DNA of 64,000 nucleotides from Hymenobacter elongatus. Its GTDB lineage: Bacteria > Bacteroidota > Bacteroidia > Cytophagales > Hymenobacteraceae. Positions 1 through 8,812 of this stretch are shown piece by piece. Where the stretch lies: the NCBI RefSeq assembly GCF_004745955.1, contig NZ_SRLD01000016.1, positions 1-64,000 of the forward strand. The letters are read 5' to 3'. A program made the position numbers and the translations under genes. Position 1 is the stretch's first letter. Each line of letters opens with the position of its first letter. Below the pieces are notes generated by a model that saw nothing but the letters and a program-made list of their open reading frames with translations, was not told the origin of the DNA and did not search any database.

Positions 1-127
1 ACACATTTATCTTGCATCTGAAAGAATGTGAATTTCGCTTCAACCACCGCTACGAAAACGTGTATAAAGTCTTACTCAAAGAACTTCGCCAACGGCCCCT
101 CTAAGCTCGATGTGCTTCCTAAGCCCC
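1..127 (+). mobile_element. 3' end of an IS1595/ISXO2-like insertion sequence
   Basis: Bases 3-104 read as the last 33 residues of an open frame entering from outside the window (HLKECEFRFNHRYEN..., ending LRQRPL). The HLKECEFRFNHR block is typical of the C-terminus of ISXO2-like transposases of the IS1595 family. These are DDE enzymes that move the element by cut or copy and paste. The stop at 102-104 is followed by a TAAGCCCC-like string near 120-127 that may be the right inverted repeat; this is inference, since the left end is not visible. The element is truncated here by the window edge, so whether it is intact is unknown. Confidence 0.75.
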
Positions 128-204
128 TTATTCAATTATTAATGGCTACCAAAAATTTATTATAAGTAATATTGGATCTACTTACTCAGAATATTACAAT
201 GATA

Positions 205-226
205 ATATATATATATATATATATAT
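205..226. repeat. (AT)11 dinucleotide tract
   Basis: About eleven uninterrupted AT repeats lie in the AT-rich region beside the insertion sequence. Such tracts are prone to slippage; no gene depends on this one. Confidence 0.9.
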
Positions 227-438
227 TTTCTATAAATGCACTCGACTATACTGCTTACACATGGACGCCAACTCTTTGTGATTTTTCAATTAAAAATGGC
301 ATGACAAAAACCAGGCTTGATTCATACGGTTTGGGCACAACAGAAAGTGGAAACAAATACAAAAAATCAGTCAAACTAAATCTTATTAAATAAATTTCTT
401 AGATCACAAATGAAGTAGTATTTTATTTTCAATACTTA

Positions 439-578
439 GAGCGTGTTTGGGAATTGTCGTACTGAGCTTGCCGAAGCATCTCTCCCGCTTCGTCAGCGGC
501 TTTTCGACGAAGCGGGAGAGATGCTTCGGCAAGCTCAGCATGACGCTGATGGGGTTTTCGCTAATTCCCAAACACGTC
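439..578. repeat. Dispersed hairpin repeat (REP/MITE-like), copy A
   Basis: Two perfect 32-bp arms (463-494 and 506-537), centred on the motif TTGCCGAAGCATCTCTCCCG, form a long hairpin with an 11-nt loop. An outer inverted repeat (GCGTGTTTGGGAATT at 441-455 against AATTCCCAAACACG at 563-576) encloses the hairpin. The same core is found at 61311-61378 and, degenerate, at 42640-42791, where the outer GTTTGGGAA ends also recur. It is non-coding and looks like a non-autonomous mobile or REP-type element. Confidence 0.85.
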
Positions 579-866
579 CTTAATATTTCGATTGATTATA
601 AGTTAATTTATTTTTTTACCATATTATTCCCAAATTTTTAAGCAATTATTTAGCTGATAGGATCTAAAAAAATACAGTTAAGGAAAATATACCTACTAGA
701 ATAATGATTCGATAATTTTTGAAAAAACACCAAGAGTTAGCGTTGTAACAAACCTATCCATCTATAAATAGACCGGTTCTGTTCATTCGGCAGCGCCTCA
801 TGGCTTGTCTTGTGTTCCGCCGCCTTCGCACGGTTTTTTTGCAGGCTGACTTCCTCCCAGCCACTT

Positions 867-1376
867 CTACTCAAACTTCCGCTTTAGGATCTCGCTCAAT
901 ACAAACGCGTCTCGCAGCTCCGCCGGGCTGCGGAGCCGGGCATTCAGGGAAGAACGGCGGGAAGAGTCAGCGGCGGGTGTGGGCGGCTTCGGCGGGCTGC
1001 TTTTCTTATCGTGCTGCATACCCGTACCGCGTCGCGCTACCGGAGCCGTCCTTTCCAGCGACACGTTCGTTACGCGCCGCTCCTGCGACACGGCGCGCGC
1101 GGCCGGCTGCTCCAGGCTCCGGGCAGCCCGGGCTTCTTCGTGGGGCAGCTGCCGGCCACCGGGCGTAGTCGTGGGCGCGGCAGGGCCGTTGCCCCGGTTG
1201 TTCTGCCGCTGCATCTGCTTCAGCAGATCATCGAAGGAGGTGCTGGGCAGCGGAACCTGCGTGACGGGCCGCTCCTGCAGCTCCTGCTGGGTCGTTTCGC
1301 GCATCTTCCCGATCATGCGCCACACAAAAAAGGCGAGCCCCAGCAGAATCAGCCCCAGAGTTTGTAGTTTTTCCAC
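867..1376 (-). CDS. Hypothetical membrane-anchored protein
   Basis: The 169-residue product starts MEKLQTLGLILLGLAFFVW, one hydrophobic segment at about residues 5-20 that should anchor it in the inner membrane. A short basic stretch follows, then a long polar Arg/Pro/Ala-rich region predicted to be disordered. I recognise no domain. It lies 87 bp downstream of the acyltransferase gene on the same strand and may be co-transcribed with it. The opposite strand carries several long frames that I regard as shadows of this GC-rich gene. Function unknown. Confidence 0.65.
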   Translation of the reverse strand: MEKLQTLGLILLGLAFFVWRMIGKMRETTQQELQERPVTQVPLPSTSFDDLLKQMQRQNNRGNGPAAPTTTPGGRQLPHEEARAARSLEQPAARAVSQERRVTNVSLERTAPVARRGTGMQHDKKSSPPKPPTPAADSSRRSSLNARLRSPAELRDAFVLSEILKRKFE

Positions 1377-1463
1377 GGTGTAACAGCTACAGTCTTACGC
1401 AGAAAAGGTACGCCTTTTCCGGACGTACCTCTTCTGTCTTTTACACTGGTGTTGCGCCGCCGG

Positions 1464-2039
1464 CTACCGCACGCCCTTTTCCGGGAAACGTCCTTGCTTG
1501 GTGCGGTAAAAGGCCTTGATTTCTTCCAGGTCCTTCTCGTAGTTGCCGGTAGGCCAGAAGGCCGGGCCCACACCCGCTTCTTTGTTTTTGTAGTCTAAGT
1601 AGCCCAGCAGAATCGGTACGTTAGCCCCCATAGCGGCAAAGTAGAAACCCTTTTTCCAGCGGGGCTGGTAGCTGCGCGTCCCTTCCGGAGTAATCAGGAT
1701 AACCAGCTCTTTCCGTTCATTGAACAGATTTACCATGCCATCCACGAGGCTATTATTTTTCTGCCGATCAACGGGCAGCGCACCCAGAGAAAGCATTAAT
1801 TTACCCAACACCGGAATATCCACCCACGATTTTTTCACTGTAAAGCGCACGTCCACATCCATCAGGTAAAAAGCAGCCCGCGAAAACATGAAGTCCCAGT
1901 TGCTGGTATGTGGGGCCGCAATCATCATGCTTTTCGGAATCCCGGGCGGCACTACCGGCCCTAGCCGCCAGCCTGTTATCCAAAACCAGAAACGAGAAAA
2001 CTGATACCAGAACGGAGAGGTCTTTCGTGCTTTTTCCAT
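1464..2039 (-). CDS. PlsC-type lysophospholipid (1-acylglycerol-3-phosphate) acyltransferase family protein
   Basis: This family transfers an acyl chain to lysophosphatidic acid or a related lysolipid at the inner membrane. The 191-residue protein has the catalytic HX4D motif as H44-TSNW-D49 and the substrate-binding PEGTR motif at 118-122, in the expected order and spacing. A hydrophobic N-terminal stretch (residues 10-25, FWYQFSRFWFW) suits membrane association. It is shorter than classical PlsC (about 240), like the small acyltransferases common in Bacteroidota, so the exact acceptor is uncertain. It precedes the small membrane-protein gene on the same strand. Confidence 0.88.
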   Translation of the reverse strand: MEKARKTSPFWYQFSRFWFWITGWRLGPVVPPGIPKSMMIAAPHTSNWDFMFSRAAFYLMDVDVRFTVKKSWVDIPVLGKLMLSLGALPVDRQKNNSLVDGMVNLFNERKELVILITPEGTRSYQPRWKKGFYFAAMGANVPILLGYLDYKNKEAGVGPAFWPTGNYEKDLEEIKAFYRTKQGRFPEKGVR

Positions 2040-2116
2040 GAAAATGTAAGCGACTACTGCCGAAATGATAGTAGTCAGAGGGTAAAACTAAAGAATTTTC
2101 AATCCTGCTTCGCCGT

Positions 2117-2896
2117 TTACCCCTCCTGCAGAAGCCTGTTTAAGGTCTCAGCCTGAAGCAGAGTGTACTTATAGCCGATATCGAATATTTCGCGGGCGTG
2201 GCGCAAATCGGTAACCCGATAGTGGTGCAATTCCGGTGGTTCCAGCACCAAGCGGCACTGTGCCAGCCGAGGTCGCACGTTCATGGAAATAGCCAGATAC
2301 GCCGTCCGCTCCCCTATGGCACGCAGCGTGGTCAGCGGCGTTTCGGTACTCAGCGGATTGCAATGCACGCCTACCGGTACCAGGCCGGGCTGGTTCAGCA
2401 ACGGCTCGACGGGTAGATTGTTCATTACGCCGCCATCCACTAGCAGCTGTCCCTGCCACTCCACGGGCCGGCATACCACCGGCACCGCCGATGCTCCCAA
2501 CAAAGGTTTTACCAGTGGGCCTTCCTGAAAATAGATAGGTTGGCCCGCCGCTAGGTCGGTGGCTACCAGCGTGAGGGGCGTGGTGAGTTCGGCAAAGGTG
2601 CGGTCCGGCCCCAAGTAGTGCTCGTAGAGCTTCTCCAGTAGATCGAGCCGGACCAGCCCGAGCCGGAAAGCCGGCCGCAATAGCCGCACGAAACGGATAT
2701 CGGTTACCAGCTGAAAAATCTCGCGGGGCGGGAAACCAGCCGCGTAAAAAGTACCCGCTATGGCCCCCGAACTCACGCCCGCAATGTGCCCGATGGGCAA
2801 GCACAGCTCATCCAGGGCCTGCAGCACGCCCAAGTGAGCAATACCGCGCGCCGCGCCACCTGACAGGGCTAGTCCGAGCTTCCGCACTGCTGCCAC
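2117..2896 (-). CDS. Patatin-like phospholipase (RssA/YchK-type)
   Basis: This is a serine acyl hydrolase using a Ser-Asp dyad to release fatty acids from phospholipids or other lipid esters. Residues show the oxyanion motif GGAARG at 13-18, the nucleophile elbow GVSSG with Ser42, and the catalytic Asp in DGG at 154-156. Length (259) fits the single-domain bacterial patatins. The start is GTG. It begins 8 bp after the stop of the MBL-fold gene, so the two are very probably one transcript. No signal peptide is seen, suggesting a cytoplasmic or membrane-associated enzyme. Confidence 0.9.
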   Translation of the reverse strand: MAAVRKLGLALSGGAARGIAHLGVLQALDELCLPIGHIAGVSSGAIAGTFYAAGFPPREIFQLVTDIRFVRLLRPAFRLGLVRLDLLEKLYEHYLGPDRTFAELTTPLTLVATDLAAGQPIYFQEGPLVKPLLGASAVPVVCRPVEWQGQLLVDGGVMNNLPVEPLLNQPGLVPVGVHCNPLSTETPLTTLRAIGERTAYLAISMNVRPRLAQCRLVLEPPELHHYRVTDLRHAREIFDIGYKYTLLQAETLNRLLQEG

Positions 2897-2904
2897 ACTA
2901 TAAG

Positions 2905-3750
2905 TTAGAGGTCTTCGAGGCGGAAGGTGTCGGCCGCGCGTACGCCTTTTTCGGTGTGCTGCACCGTGCAGCAGGGCACGGTGGGGTCGTGTTCGAGGAA
3001 CAGCACCCAGTTTTCGTCGGCGGCCCGGCGCAGCACGGCTTCTTTCTCAGCCATCGTCACCAGTGGGCGCATGTCGTACCCCATCACATAAGGCAGCGGA
3101 ATGTGGCCCACTGAGGGCAGCAAATCAGCCATAAATGCCAGCTTGCGGCCTTTGTATTGCAGCACGGGCACCATCATTTTCTCGGTATGACCGTCGGCGA
3201 AGATGATTTCGCGAAACTGCGGCAGGACCGTGGCCGCTTCGGCTGCAGTGACAAACCGCAAGTGGCCGCTTTCCTGAATGGGCAGAATATTTTCTTTCAG
3301 AAAGCTGGCCTTTTCGCGGGCATTGGGCTGCACGGCCCACTCCCAGTGTGCCTCATTGCTCCAGTACGTAGCATTCGGGAAAGCCAACGCTAGCTTATCG
3401 GCGGCGGTGCGTACTACGGAGCCGCCGCAATGGTCGAAGTGCAGATGCGTCAGAAATACGTCGGTGATATCGGCCGAGGTAAAACCCAGCCGGCGCAACG
3501 ACTGCTCCAGGCTGTCGTTGCCGTGCAGGTAGAAATGGCCCCGAAACTTCTCGTCCTGCTTTTCCCCGATACCGTTATCGATAAGCATCAGCCGCTTGCC
3601 GTCTTCTACAAGTAGGCAGCGCATGGCCCAGGTACACATGTTGTTGGCATCGGACGGGTTCAGTCGCTGCCACATCGACTTAGGCACCACGCCAAACATA
3701 GCGCCGCCATCAAGTTTAAACAGGCCGGTATCAATCGTGTGAAGGGTCAT
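2905..3750 (-). CDS. MBL-fold metallo-hydrolase
   Basis: Members of this fold hydrolyse esters, lactones or thioesters with one or two zinc ions. The HxHxDH motif is at residues 102-107 (THLHFDHCGG), and further His/Asp ligands (ADGHTEK, ADLLPS) follow at the usual spacing. The 281-residue protein resembles the broad lactonase/glyoxalase-II-like group, but nothing fixes its substrate. No secretion signal is visible. It is the first gene of an apparent two-gene transcript with the patatin gene. Confidence 0.88.
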   Translation of the reverse strand: MTLHTIDTGLFKLDGGAMFGVVPKSMWQRLNPSDANNMCTWAMRCLLVEDGKRLMLIDNGIGEKQDEKFRGHFYLHGNDSLEQSLRRLGFTSADITDVFLTHLHFDHCGGSVVRTAADKLALAFPNATYWSNEAHWEWAVQPNAREKASFLKENILPIQESGHLRFVTAAEAATVLPQFREIIFADGHTEKMMVPVLQYKGRKLAFMADLLPSVGHIPLPYVMGYDMRPLVTMAEKEAVLRRAADENWVLFLEHDPTVPCCTVQHTEKGVRAADTFRLEDL

Positions 3751-3849
3751 TTTCGGAATTTTAAGCTGTAAGGGCTAATACTGAACGTCGACAACCAGTA
3801 GCAACGCTTCTCCCCCTCCACTCATGTACCGCTTGCTACCAGGCAAGGC

Positions 3850-4797
3850 TTATTCTACCACCACGCCCATGGCCGAGAACTTGTCGATCCGCTGGCTGAT
3901 GCGCTCCTCGGCGGATACCGCCTCCAGCTCATCGAGCGTCTTAATCAACGTCTTCTTGAGCATCTCAATCATCTTGGCCGGAGCAGTATGGGCTCCGCCC
4001 AGCGGCTCTTTCACAATGCCATCTACGAGCTTGGCCGTGAGCATATCGGTGGCGGTGAGCTTCAGTGCTTCGGCAGCCTGCTCCTTGTAGTCCCAGGAGC
4101 GCCACAGAATACTGGAGCACGATTCGGGCGAAATCACCGAGTACCAGGTGTTTTCCAACATCAGCACCCGGTCGCCAATCCCAATGCCTAGAGCCCCGCC
4201 GGAAGCGCCTTCGCCGATGACGACGCAGATAACGGGCACCTTCAGCATGAACATCTCCTTCAGGTTGCGGGCAATGGCTTCGCCCTGCCCCCGCTCCTCG
4301 GCTTCCTGACCCGGAAAAGCGCCCATCGTATCGATGAGCGTCACGATGGGCTTATTGAACTTCTCGGCCAGCTTCATCAGGCGCAGGGCCTTGCGGTAGC
4401 CTTCCGGGTTAGCCATGCCGAAGTTGCGGTATTGGCGCTCCTTGGTGTTGCGGCCCTTTTGCTGCCCAATAAACATGACCGAGCGGCCGGCCAGGTCGGC
4501 AAAGCCGCCCACCATGGCCTTATCGTCGCCCACGGTCCGGTCGCCGTGCAGCTCCACAAACTTGGTGGCCATGCCCTCAATATAGTCGAAGGTATAGGGC
4601 CGGTCGGGGTGGCGCGAGAGCTGCACGCGCTGCCAGCGCGTCAGGTTGGTGTAGGTTTCCTTTTTGAGCGCTTTAATTTTGGCCTCCAAGGCGGTTACGG
4701 CCTCCGATACATCGACTTGGCTGTCGAGAGCCAGTTGTTGCATTTCGCGGAGTTTGCCTTCGAGGGCAGCAATCGGTTGTTCGAAATCGAGGAGCAT
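3850..4797 (-). CDS. accA: Acetyl-CoA carboxylase carboxyltransferase subunit alpha
   Basis: AccA with AccD transfers the carboxyl group from biotin carboxyl carrier protein to acetyl-CoA, giving malonyl-CoA for fatty acid synthesis. I place the start at 4797 ([20 protein letters not shown]), which gives 315 residues, the normal AccA length. The upstream in-frame extension to 4932 is not protein-like. Recognisable family blocks include [37 protein letters not shown] and the oxyanion-hole region [14 protein letters not shown]. The 3' end abuts a roughly 100-bp intergenic region before the MBL gene. Core metabolic gene with no oddities. Confidence 0.96.
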   Translation of the reverse strand: MLLDFEQPIAALEGKLREMQQLALDSQVDVSEAVTALEAKIKALKKETYTNLTRWQRVQLSRHPDRPYTFDYIEGMATKFVELHGDRTVGDDKAMVGGFADLAGRSVMFIGQQKGRNTKERQYRNFGMANPEGYRKALRLMKLAEKFNKPIVTLIDTMGAFPGQEAEERGQGEAIARNLKEMFMLKVPVICVVIGEGASGGALGIGIGDRVLMLENTWYSVISPESCSSILWRSWDYKEQAAEALKLTATDMLTAKLVDGIVKEPLGGAHTAPAKMIEMLKKTLIKTLDELEAVSAEERISQRIDKFSAMGVVVE

Positions 4798-4998
4798 TGC
4801 CGGGGTGAATGCGTCAGAGTGACAGAAATGGGAATACGGCAGGACGAGGAAGAAGTCCCAGCGAAAGCAAAGGTAATCGAAACACCTCCATCCGTGCCGC
4901 CACCGGTCCGGAATGATTTTTTGAAAAAACAATGTCTCTGAAAAACAGCCAGAAAGCTCGTAACAGGGCGTTTATTTCACTAAAAAGCAGGGTCAGTG

Positions 4999-5029
4999 TT
5001 GTGCAATCTGGCGCGTCCTTCTACCTTTG
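4999..5029 (+). promoter_or_regulatory. Promoter of the first tRNA-Asp
   Basis: A TTG -33 element (4999-5001) is followed after 20 bp by TACCTTTG (5022-5029), an exact match to the Bacteroidota -7 consensus TAnnTTTG. The -7 lies inside the 163-bp duplication and the -33 just outside it. Confidence 0.75.
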
Positions 5030-5069
5030 CACCACTTCAACGGAAAACGCCCGGTTTTCTTGAGTTGTT

Positions 5070-5143
5070 GGTTCGGTAGTTCAGTTGGTTAGAATGCCGC
5101 CCTGTCACGGCGGAGGTCGCGGGTTCGAGTCCCGTCCGGACCG
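5070..5143 (+). tRNA. tRNA-Asp (GTC), copy 1
   Basis: A 74-nt cloverleaf: acceptor GGTTCGG pairs with CCGGACC (one G-U pair), the anticodon stem CCGCC/GGCGG encloses the loop carrying GTC, and the T-arm is GCGGG-TTCGAGT-CCCGT. The discriminator base is G and the CCA tail is not encoded in full. It decodes GAC/GAU. Copy 2 at 5697-5770 is identical. Confidence 0.97.
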
Positions 5144-5146
5144 CAT

Positions 5147-5184
5147 AAGGCCCCTCAGAGTCATCTGGGGGGCCTTTGCTTTTT
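5147..5184 (+). terminator. Rho-independent terminator of tRNA-Asp copy 1
   Basis: AAGGCCCCTCAGA pairs with TCTGGGGGGCCTT (one mismatch) around a 4-nt loop and is followed by TGCTTTTT. Confidence 0.85.
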
Positions 5185-5600
5185 CCAGGCTAGTCGTACC
5201 ATCCATAGAAGAAGCTCCGGGCAATTAAAACTAACTATGCCACGTTGCATCTGCAGCAAGGTTAGCTCGTCGAAGCCAAGACGCCGCTCCGGCAAACTGC
5301 CGACACTGCCGATATTTTTTATCAGCCAGTCACGATACGGTTGGCGACTTGGCAGTGGCACAGGGCAACCCAGCACAAAAGCAAGGGTTAACACCACGCT
5401 CCCACTATCGGCAGGCGGTTGCCGTTTATACGCATAAACTGGGGTTCGCCCACTAGAAAACGCAGCAGACCTAGCGCAACTTGTCTGCGGGCCAACGAGC
5501 TGCCGTCTGAATAAGTATGCTTTGGGATAGTAGCGTCTAGGCTTTGATTATCAACTGAATGCGGCCTGCGCGACCATCTCACTTTGAGAAAACGTCATTT
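5185..5600 (-). pseudogene. Unrecognised decayed reading frame between the tRNA copies
   Basis: On the minus strand two partial frames overlap. An upstream part (about 5388-5582, ...RRQVALGLLRFLVGEPQFMR) and a downstream part (running to about 5161, ...LAFVLGCPVPLPSRQPYRDW...) sit in different frames and neither has a good start. A short frame MTFSQSEMVAQAAFS begins near 5597 and stops at once. The downstream part runs into the duplicated terminator, so its end was probably created by the duplication. I recognise no family; this is best read as gene debris. Confidence 0.4.
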
Positions 5601-5626
5601 TTTATTCTTTAAAGCGGTTTTTATGA

Positions 5627-5656
5627 TTGCAAATCCCAAACGTACTCTTACCTTTG
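5627..5656 (+). promoter_or_regulatory. Promoter of the second tRNA-Asp
   Basis: TTG at 5627-5629 and TACCTTTG at 5649-5656 are separated by 19 bp. The -33 differs in context from copy 1 because it lies outside the duplicated segment, so the two copies could differ in strength. Confidence 0.7.
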
Positions 5657-5696
5657 CACCACTTCAACGGAAAACGCCCGGTTTTCTTGAGTTGTT

Positions 5697-5770
5697 GGTT
5701 CGGTAGTTCAGTTGGTTAGAATGCCGCCCTGTCACGGCGGAGGTCGCGGGTTCGAGTCCCGTCCGGACCG
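5697..5770 (+). tRNA. tRNA-Asp (GTC), copy 2
   Basis: Identical in sequence to copy 1, with the same acceptor, anticodon and T-arm pairing. The complete cassette is retained, so both copies should be functional. Confidence 0.97.
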
Positions 5771-5773
5771 CAT

Positions 5774-5811
5774 AAGGCCCCTCAGAGTCATCTGGGGGGC
5801 CTTTGCTTTTT
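5774..5811 (+). terminator. Rho-independent terminator of tRNA-Asp copy 2
   Basis: The same 13-bp stem and T-run as at 5147-5184. Confidence 0.85.
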
Positions 5812-5946
5812 TCTGCCCCGCCCCCACGCTGGCCATTTCGAGGCCCTATGTAGCGGGAGGCACCTTATTCTGCGTAAGCCTTACGCAGCAGCGCCCCAAC
5901 TTTGGTAAGCCGGGGCGCTGTTCGTAAGCGGGTGCAATAGCCGTTT

Positions 5947-8688
5947 TTAGCGTATTATCAGCTTCGTGGTGGCTCCATCCTGGGCGCGCACCACGTACAG
6001 CCCTGGCGCGAGGCCCGCTGTTTCGATCTGGGCCGTTTGGCGTAGCTCCCGCACCGGACGGACCACCACATCCGCCACGGTGCCCGATATAGGCCGACTC
6101 AGGTGTACCCGCCCTCCCGAGGTAGGGTTAGGATACGCATACAAGGGAACCGCCGCCGTTTGTGGCGCGGCAGTAGCCGTGACCGTACCCCGCACCTGGA
6201 TGCCGTATACGGCCACCGTGCTGCTTACTTCGTTGGCCAGAATAATGAGGGGCTGCCGGGTCGGGCTGTTGACCGCCGACACGAATACGATGCCTTCGGG
6301 ACCTTGGTCGCCGGTGCCGCTGGTGATGCTGCGGTTGTTTACGTATTGCACCAGGCGCGGCTGGGCGGGGTTATTCACATCAAAAACGGCCAGGCCACCG
6401 ATGCGCTCCAGCGCCACGAAGGCGTAGACGGTGTCACGAATGATGCCCGTCGTAATGCCCTCGGGCTCGGGACCCTTGTCGTCGGAGCGGTTCTTCCGGG
6501 CGGGGTTGCCAGTAGTGTTGCTGGCGTTGAAGATGGCTCCAAACGTGGCATCGGTGCTCGTTACGCGCTCTAATAAATCACCGCTGTCGTGCACGAGGGC
6601 TCCGGTGGTGGCATTGAGAATGCTAAACGAGCGGCCACCGAAGGCATAGATCTGGTCGAAGTCGCCGTCGCCATCGGTGTCACCGAGCTTGTTAGTCACG
6701 TTCAGCCGGCCTAACACCTGCCTGTTTTTAAGCAGGGCAGCCTGGGGAAAAGCCGTGGCATCCAGCGGGTAGGCCGCGTCGCCGAGGCGCACGGCCTCCG
6801 TCAGGGCGCTATACTCGCGGGCGTCGCCTTCGTTGGCCGTCAGCAGGTAGCGCTGCCCACCTACGTCGAAGGTCGCCGGTGCGTCGGGCAGGCGCAGGCC
6901 CCGAATGGGCCAGTTGGCCAGCAGCACATCCGGCGTTTGGTCGGAGGCGTCGAGGGCGGTGCCCGGCTGGCGGTGGTCCTGGAACCCAACGGAGCGCAGG
7001 CTGGTGAATTGCTTGGTCGTCAGGTCGAGTGTGGCAATGGCATTGTTTTCCTGAAGCGTAATGTAGGCCGTGCGGGAGTCAGCGGCAACGGCTACGTATT
7101 CGGGCTCCAGATCTTGGGCTACGGTGCTGGGCGTGGTGGCGGTACCGCCATAAATCCGGATGCCATCGGCCCGCAGCTGCGGGGCCAGGCCGTTGTAGAC
7201 AGTGAAGCCCACGGTAGTGACGCTGGCCTGCGTGAGGCCCGCCACGCCGCCCGCAAAGTCAATTATCGATACCGTGCCTTCGGGGTCGAGGGCATAATCC
7301 GTCGTCGGCTCGCCCTCGTTGGCCGCGATAAGCAGGCGGCCATCGGGAGAAAACGTAATCATATCGGGCAGCGCCCCCACGGTTACCTGCTTCAGGAAAG
7401 CGCCATTCTGGTCGAAGAACACCACGCTGCCATTCTGCTGCGGAGCCGTATTTTCAATTGCGCAGGCCACTATGCCATTGCGCACCGCCACCGAGTTGAT
7501 ATTGCCATAGGGCAGAATATTGATGGATGCTACCGGCGTAAGCGTCCCGTTGCCCGTCAAGCTCAGAATGTCGAGCTTTCCTCCTATCGAGTTGGCCACG
7601 TAAAGCCGCTGCGTAGTGGGGTCATGAGCGGTTATCTCCGCTGAGTTGGTCCCCGCCGCCCCGTTCTGGTAGCTACCCAGCCGGCTCAGCGTGATGGAGC
7701 GCGACTGCACTGGCACGGCCACATCGTTATCCTTGAGGTAGACCAGATACTCGGTGGCTCCCGCCGCCAACGTGCCATTGGTAGGATTTTGCAGACGCAG
7801 CGTGAAATATTCCGCGCCTTCCGGCAAGGCATCATCGGTGAGGGTAAGGACCAGGTTCTGATCGGTAGTAGAGCCAGCCGGGAAGGTGAGGGTCTGTGGA
7901 CTGCTGAAGGTAAAGTCGGAGCCCGCCGTGGCCGTCCCCAGACCTGCTACCAGGGCTACGTCCACGGTGCTGGCCGCCGGGCCCGAGTTCTGGATGCTCA
8001 CCGGAATCGTGGCGGTACCCGCGTTTTCGTTGACTACAGCGGTGCTGGCACTCAGGCGGATGGTTGGCACAATGGGCGTAGCGGAGCGGCTTAGTTCCAC
8101 CTCATCCTAGGCGGCCCAGTCGTCGTTGCCGTTTTGCTTGGCGGCCAGCCGCAGCCGCACATGGGTGCTGCCGGCCGGAATTGCAACGGTTACCGTCTGG
8201 TAGGCCCTGGTGTCTTTCCCGAGCTGGACGTAGGTTTTGGTGGCGGGCCAGTCGGTGCCGTTGTCGTACTGAACTACGTACGCCAGAGAATCGGGACCGT
8301 CGAAGGCATTGGAGAAATATTTTAAGCTAACCGTATTGGCCGCCGTGCTGCCGCTTTGCAGCGCTATGGGGGCAAAATCAAGGAAATGCCAGACGGCCGC
8401 ATCGTTCGTGACGGAGTTTTGCAAGTCCTGCATTCCCCATAACGCAGCACCAGCGGCCGGAGTGGCCTGCGTGCTGGTCGTGCCGCTAGTGGCACCCACA
8501 CTGGGCACGGCCGCCCAGATGTCGAAGAGAGCGGGGAAGCTGTAGGTGGCCGGCGTCGGCGTAAAAGCCCAGGTTTCGGCGCTGGTACTTTCGAAGCCCT
8601 GCCGCAGGTTCTGGCTCTGAGCGGCTCCCACCGTCAGGCTCAGTAAGGCCAGAGTGCCGGCCGTTAACGCGTATAGTTGTTGATGCAT
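5947..8688 (-). pseudogene. Secreted Calx-beta / choice-of-anchor I protein with T9SS sorting domain, interrupted by one in-frame TAG
   Basis: The reading frame runs from MHQQLYALTAGTLALLSLTV (8688, signal peptide cleaved near AQSQ) through an N-terminal choice-of-anchor beta domain to ...NGNDDWAA at 8110. It then meets TAG (8107-8109) and continues in the same frame as DEVELSRSATP..., with no other disruption to 5947. The second part has a Calx-beta domain (RLSASTAVVNENAGTATIPV), a long choice-of-anchor I beta-propeller-like region (NEGEPTTDY, EPEYVAVAADS, NEGDAREYS) and a C-terminal por-type sorting domain (YPNPTSGG ... LAPGLYVV). The family normally reads W-A-I-D-x-V where the stop sits. 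About 913 residues in total. A GTG at 8100 could start the second part, but that product would lack a signal peptide. Nonsense mutation, sequencing error or readthrough cannot be told apart here. Confidence 0.85.
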
Positions 8689-8812
8689 CCAGACAGGTAG
8701 TTAGTGTGTGTACCCAAGCTACCGGTGGTCTGTTATGACATATTTATGAATTAGTTACCGAATCATCACTCCAATCGAGAGGGAATTTTTACCCAAATGA
8801 ACATACACCCTA

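Larger units (their letters stand above)
105..866. other. AT-rich intergenic region without a convincing gene
   Basis: After the transposase tail this stretch is much more AT-rich than the rest of the window. It holds an (AT)11 tract, a hairpin repeat near 439-578 and only short frames (172-393 and 447-641) that lack family features; the second is simply the repeat read in frame. I see no RNA gene in it. Its composition and the adjacent insertion sequence suggest accessory DNA. Confidence 0.7.
5022..5184 (+). repeat. 163-bp direct repeat, unit 1 (tRNA-Asp cassette)
   Basis: Bases 5022-5184 recur at 5649-5811, apparently without a mismatch. The unit contains the -7 promoter element, a 40-bp leader, tRNA-Asp and its terminator. 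The repeat start is 627 bp from its partner. Confidence 0.92.
5649..5811 (+). repeat. 163-bp direct repeat, unit 2 (tRNA-Asp cassette)
   Basis: This is the second copy of the promoter-tRNA-terminator cassette at 5022-5184. Identity ends at the T-run of the terminator. Confidence 0.92.

Noticed and set aside
172..393. 73-codon frame in the AT-rich start region
   Set aside because: It runs through the (AT)11 tract and has low-complexity, unstructured product; no ribosome binding site seen.
5022..5811. Integrative element attached to tRNA-Asp
   Set aside because: An integrase attachment would duplicate only the 3' part of the tRNA; here promoter, whole gene and terminator are repeated, and no integrase is present.
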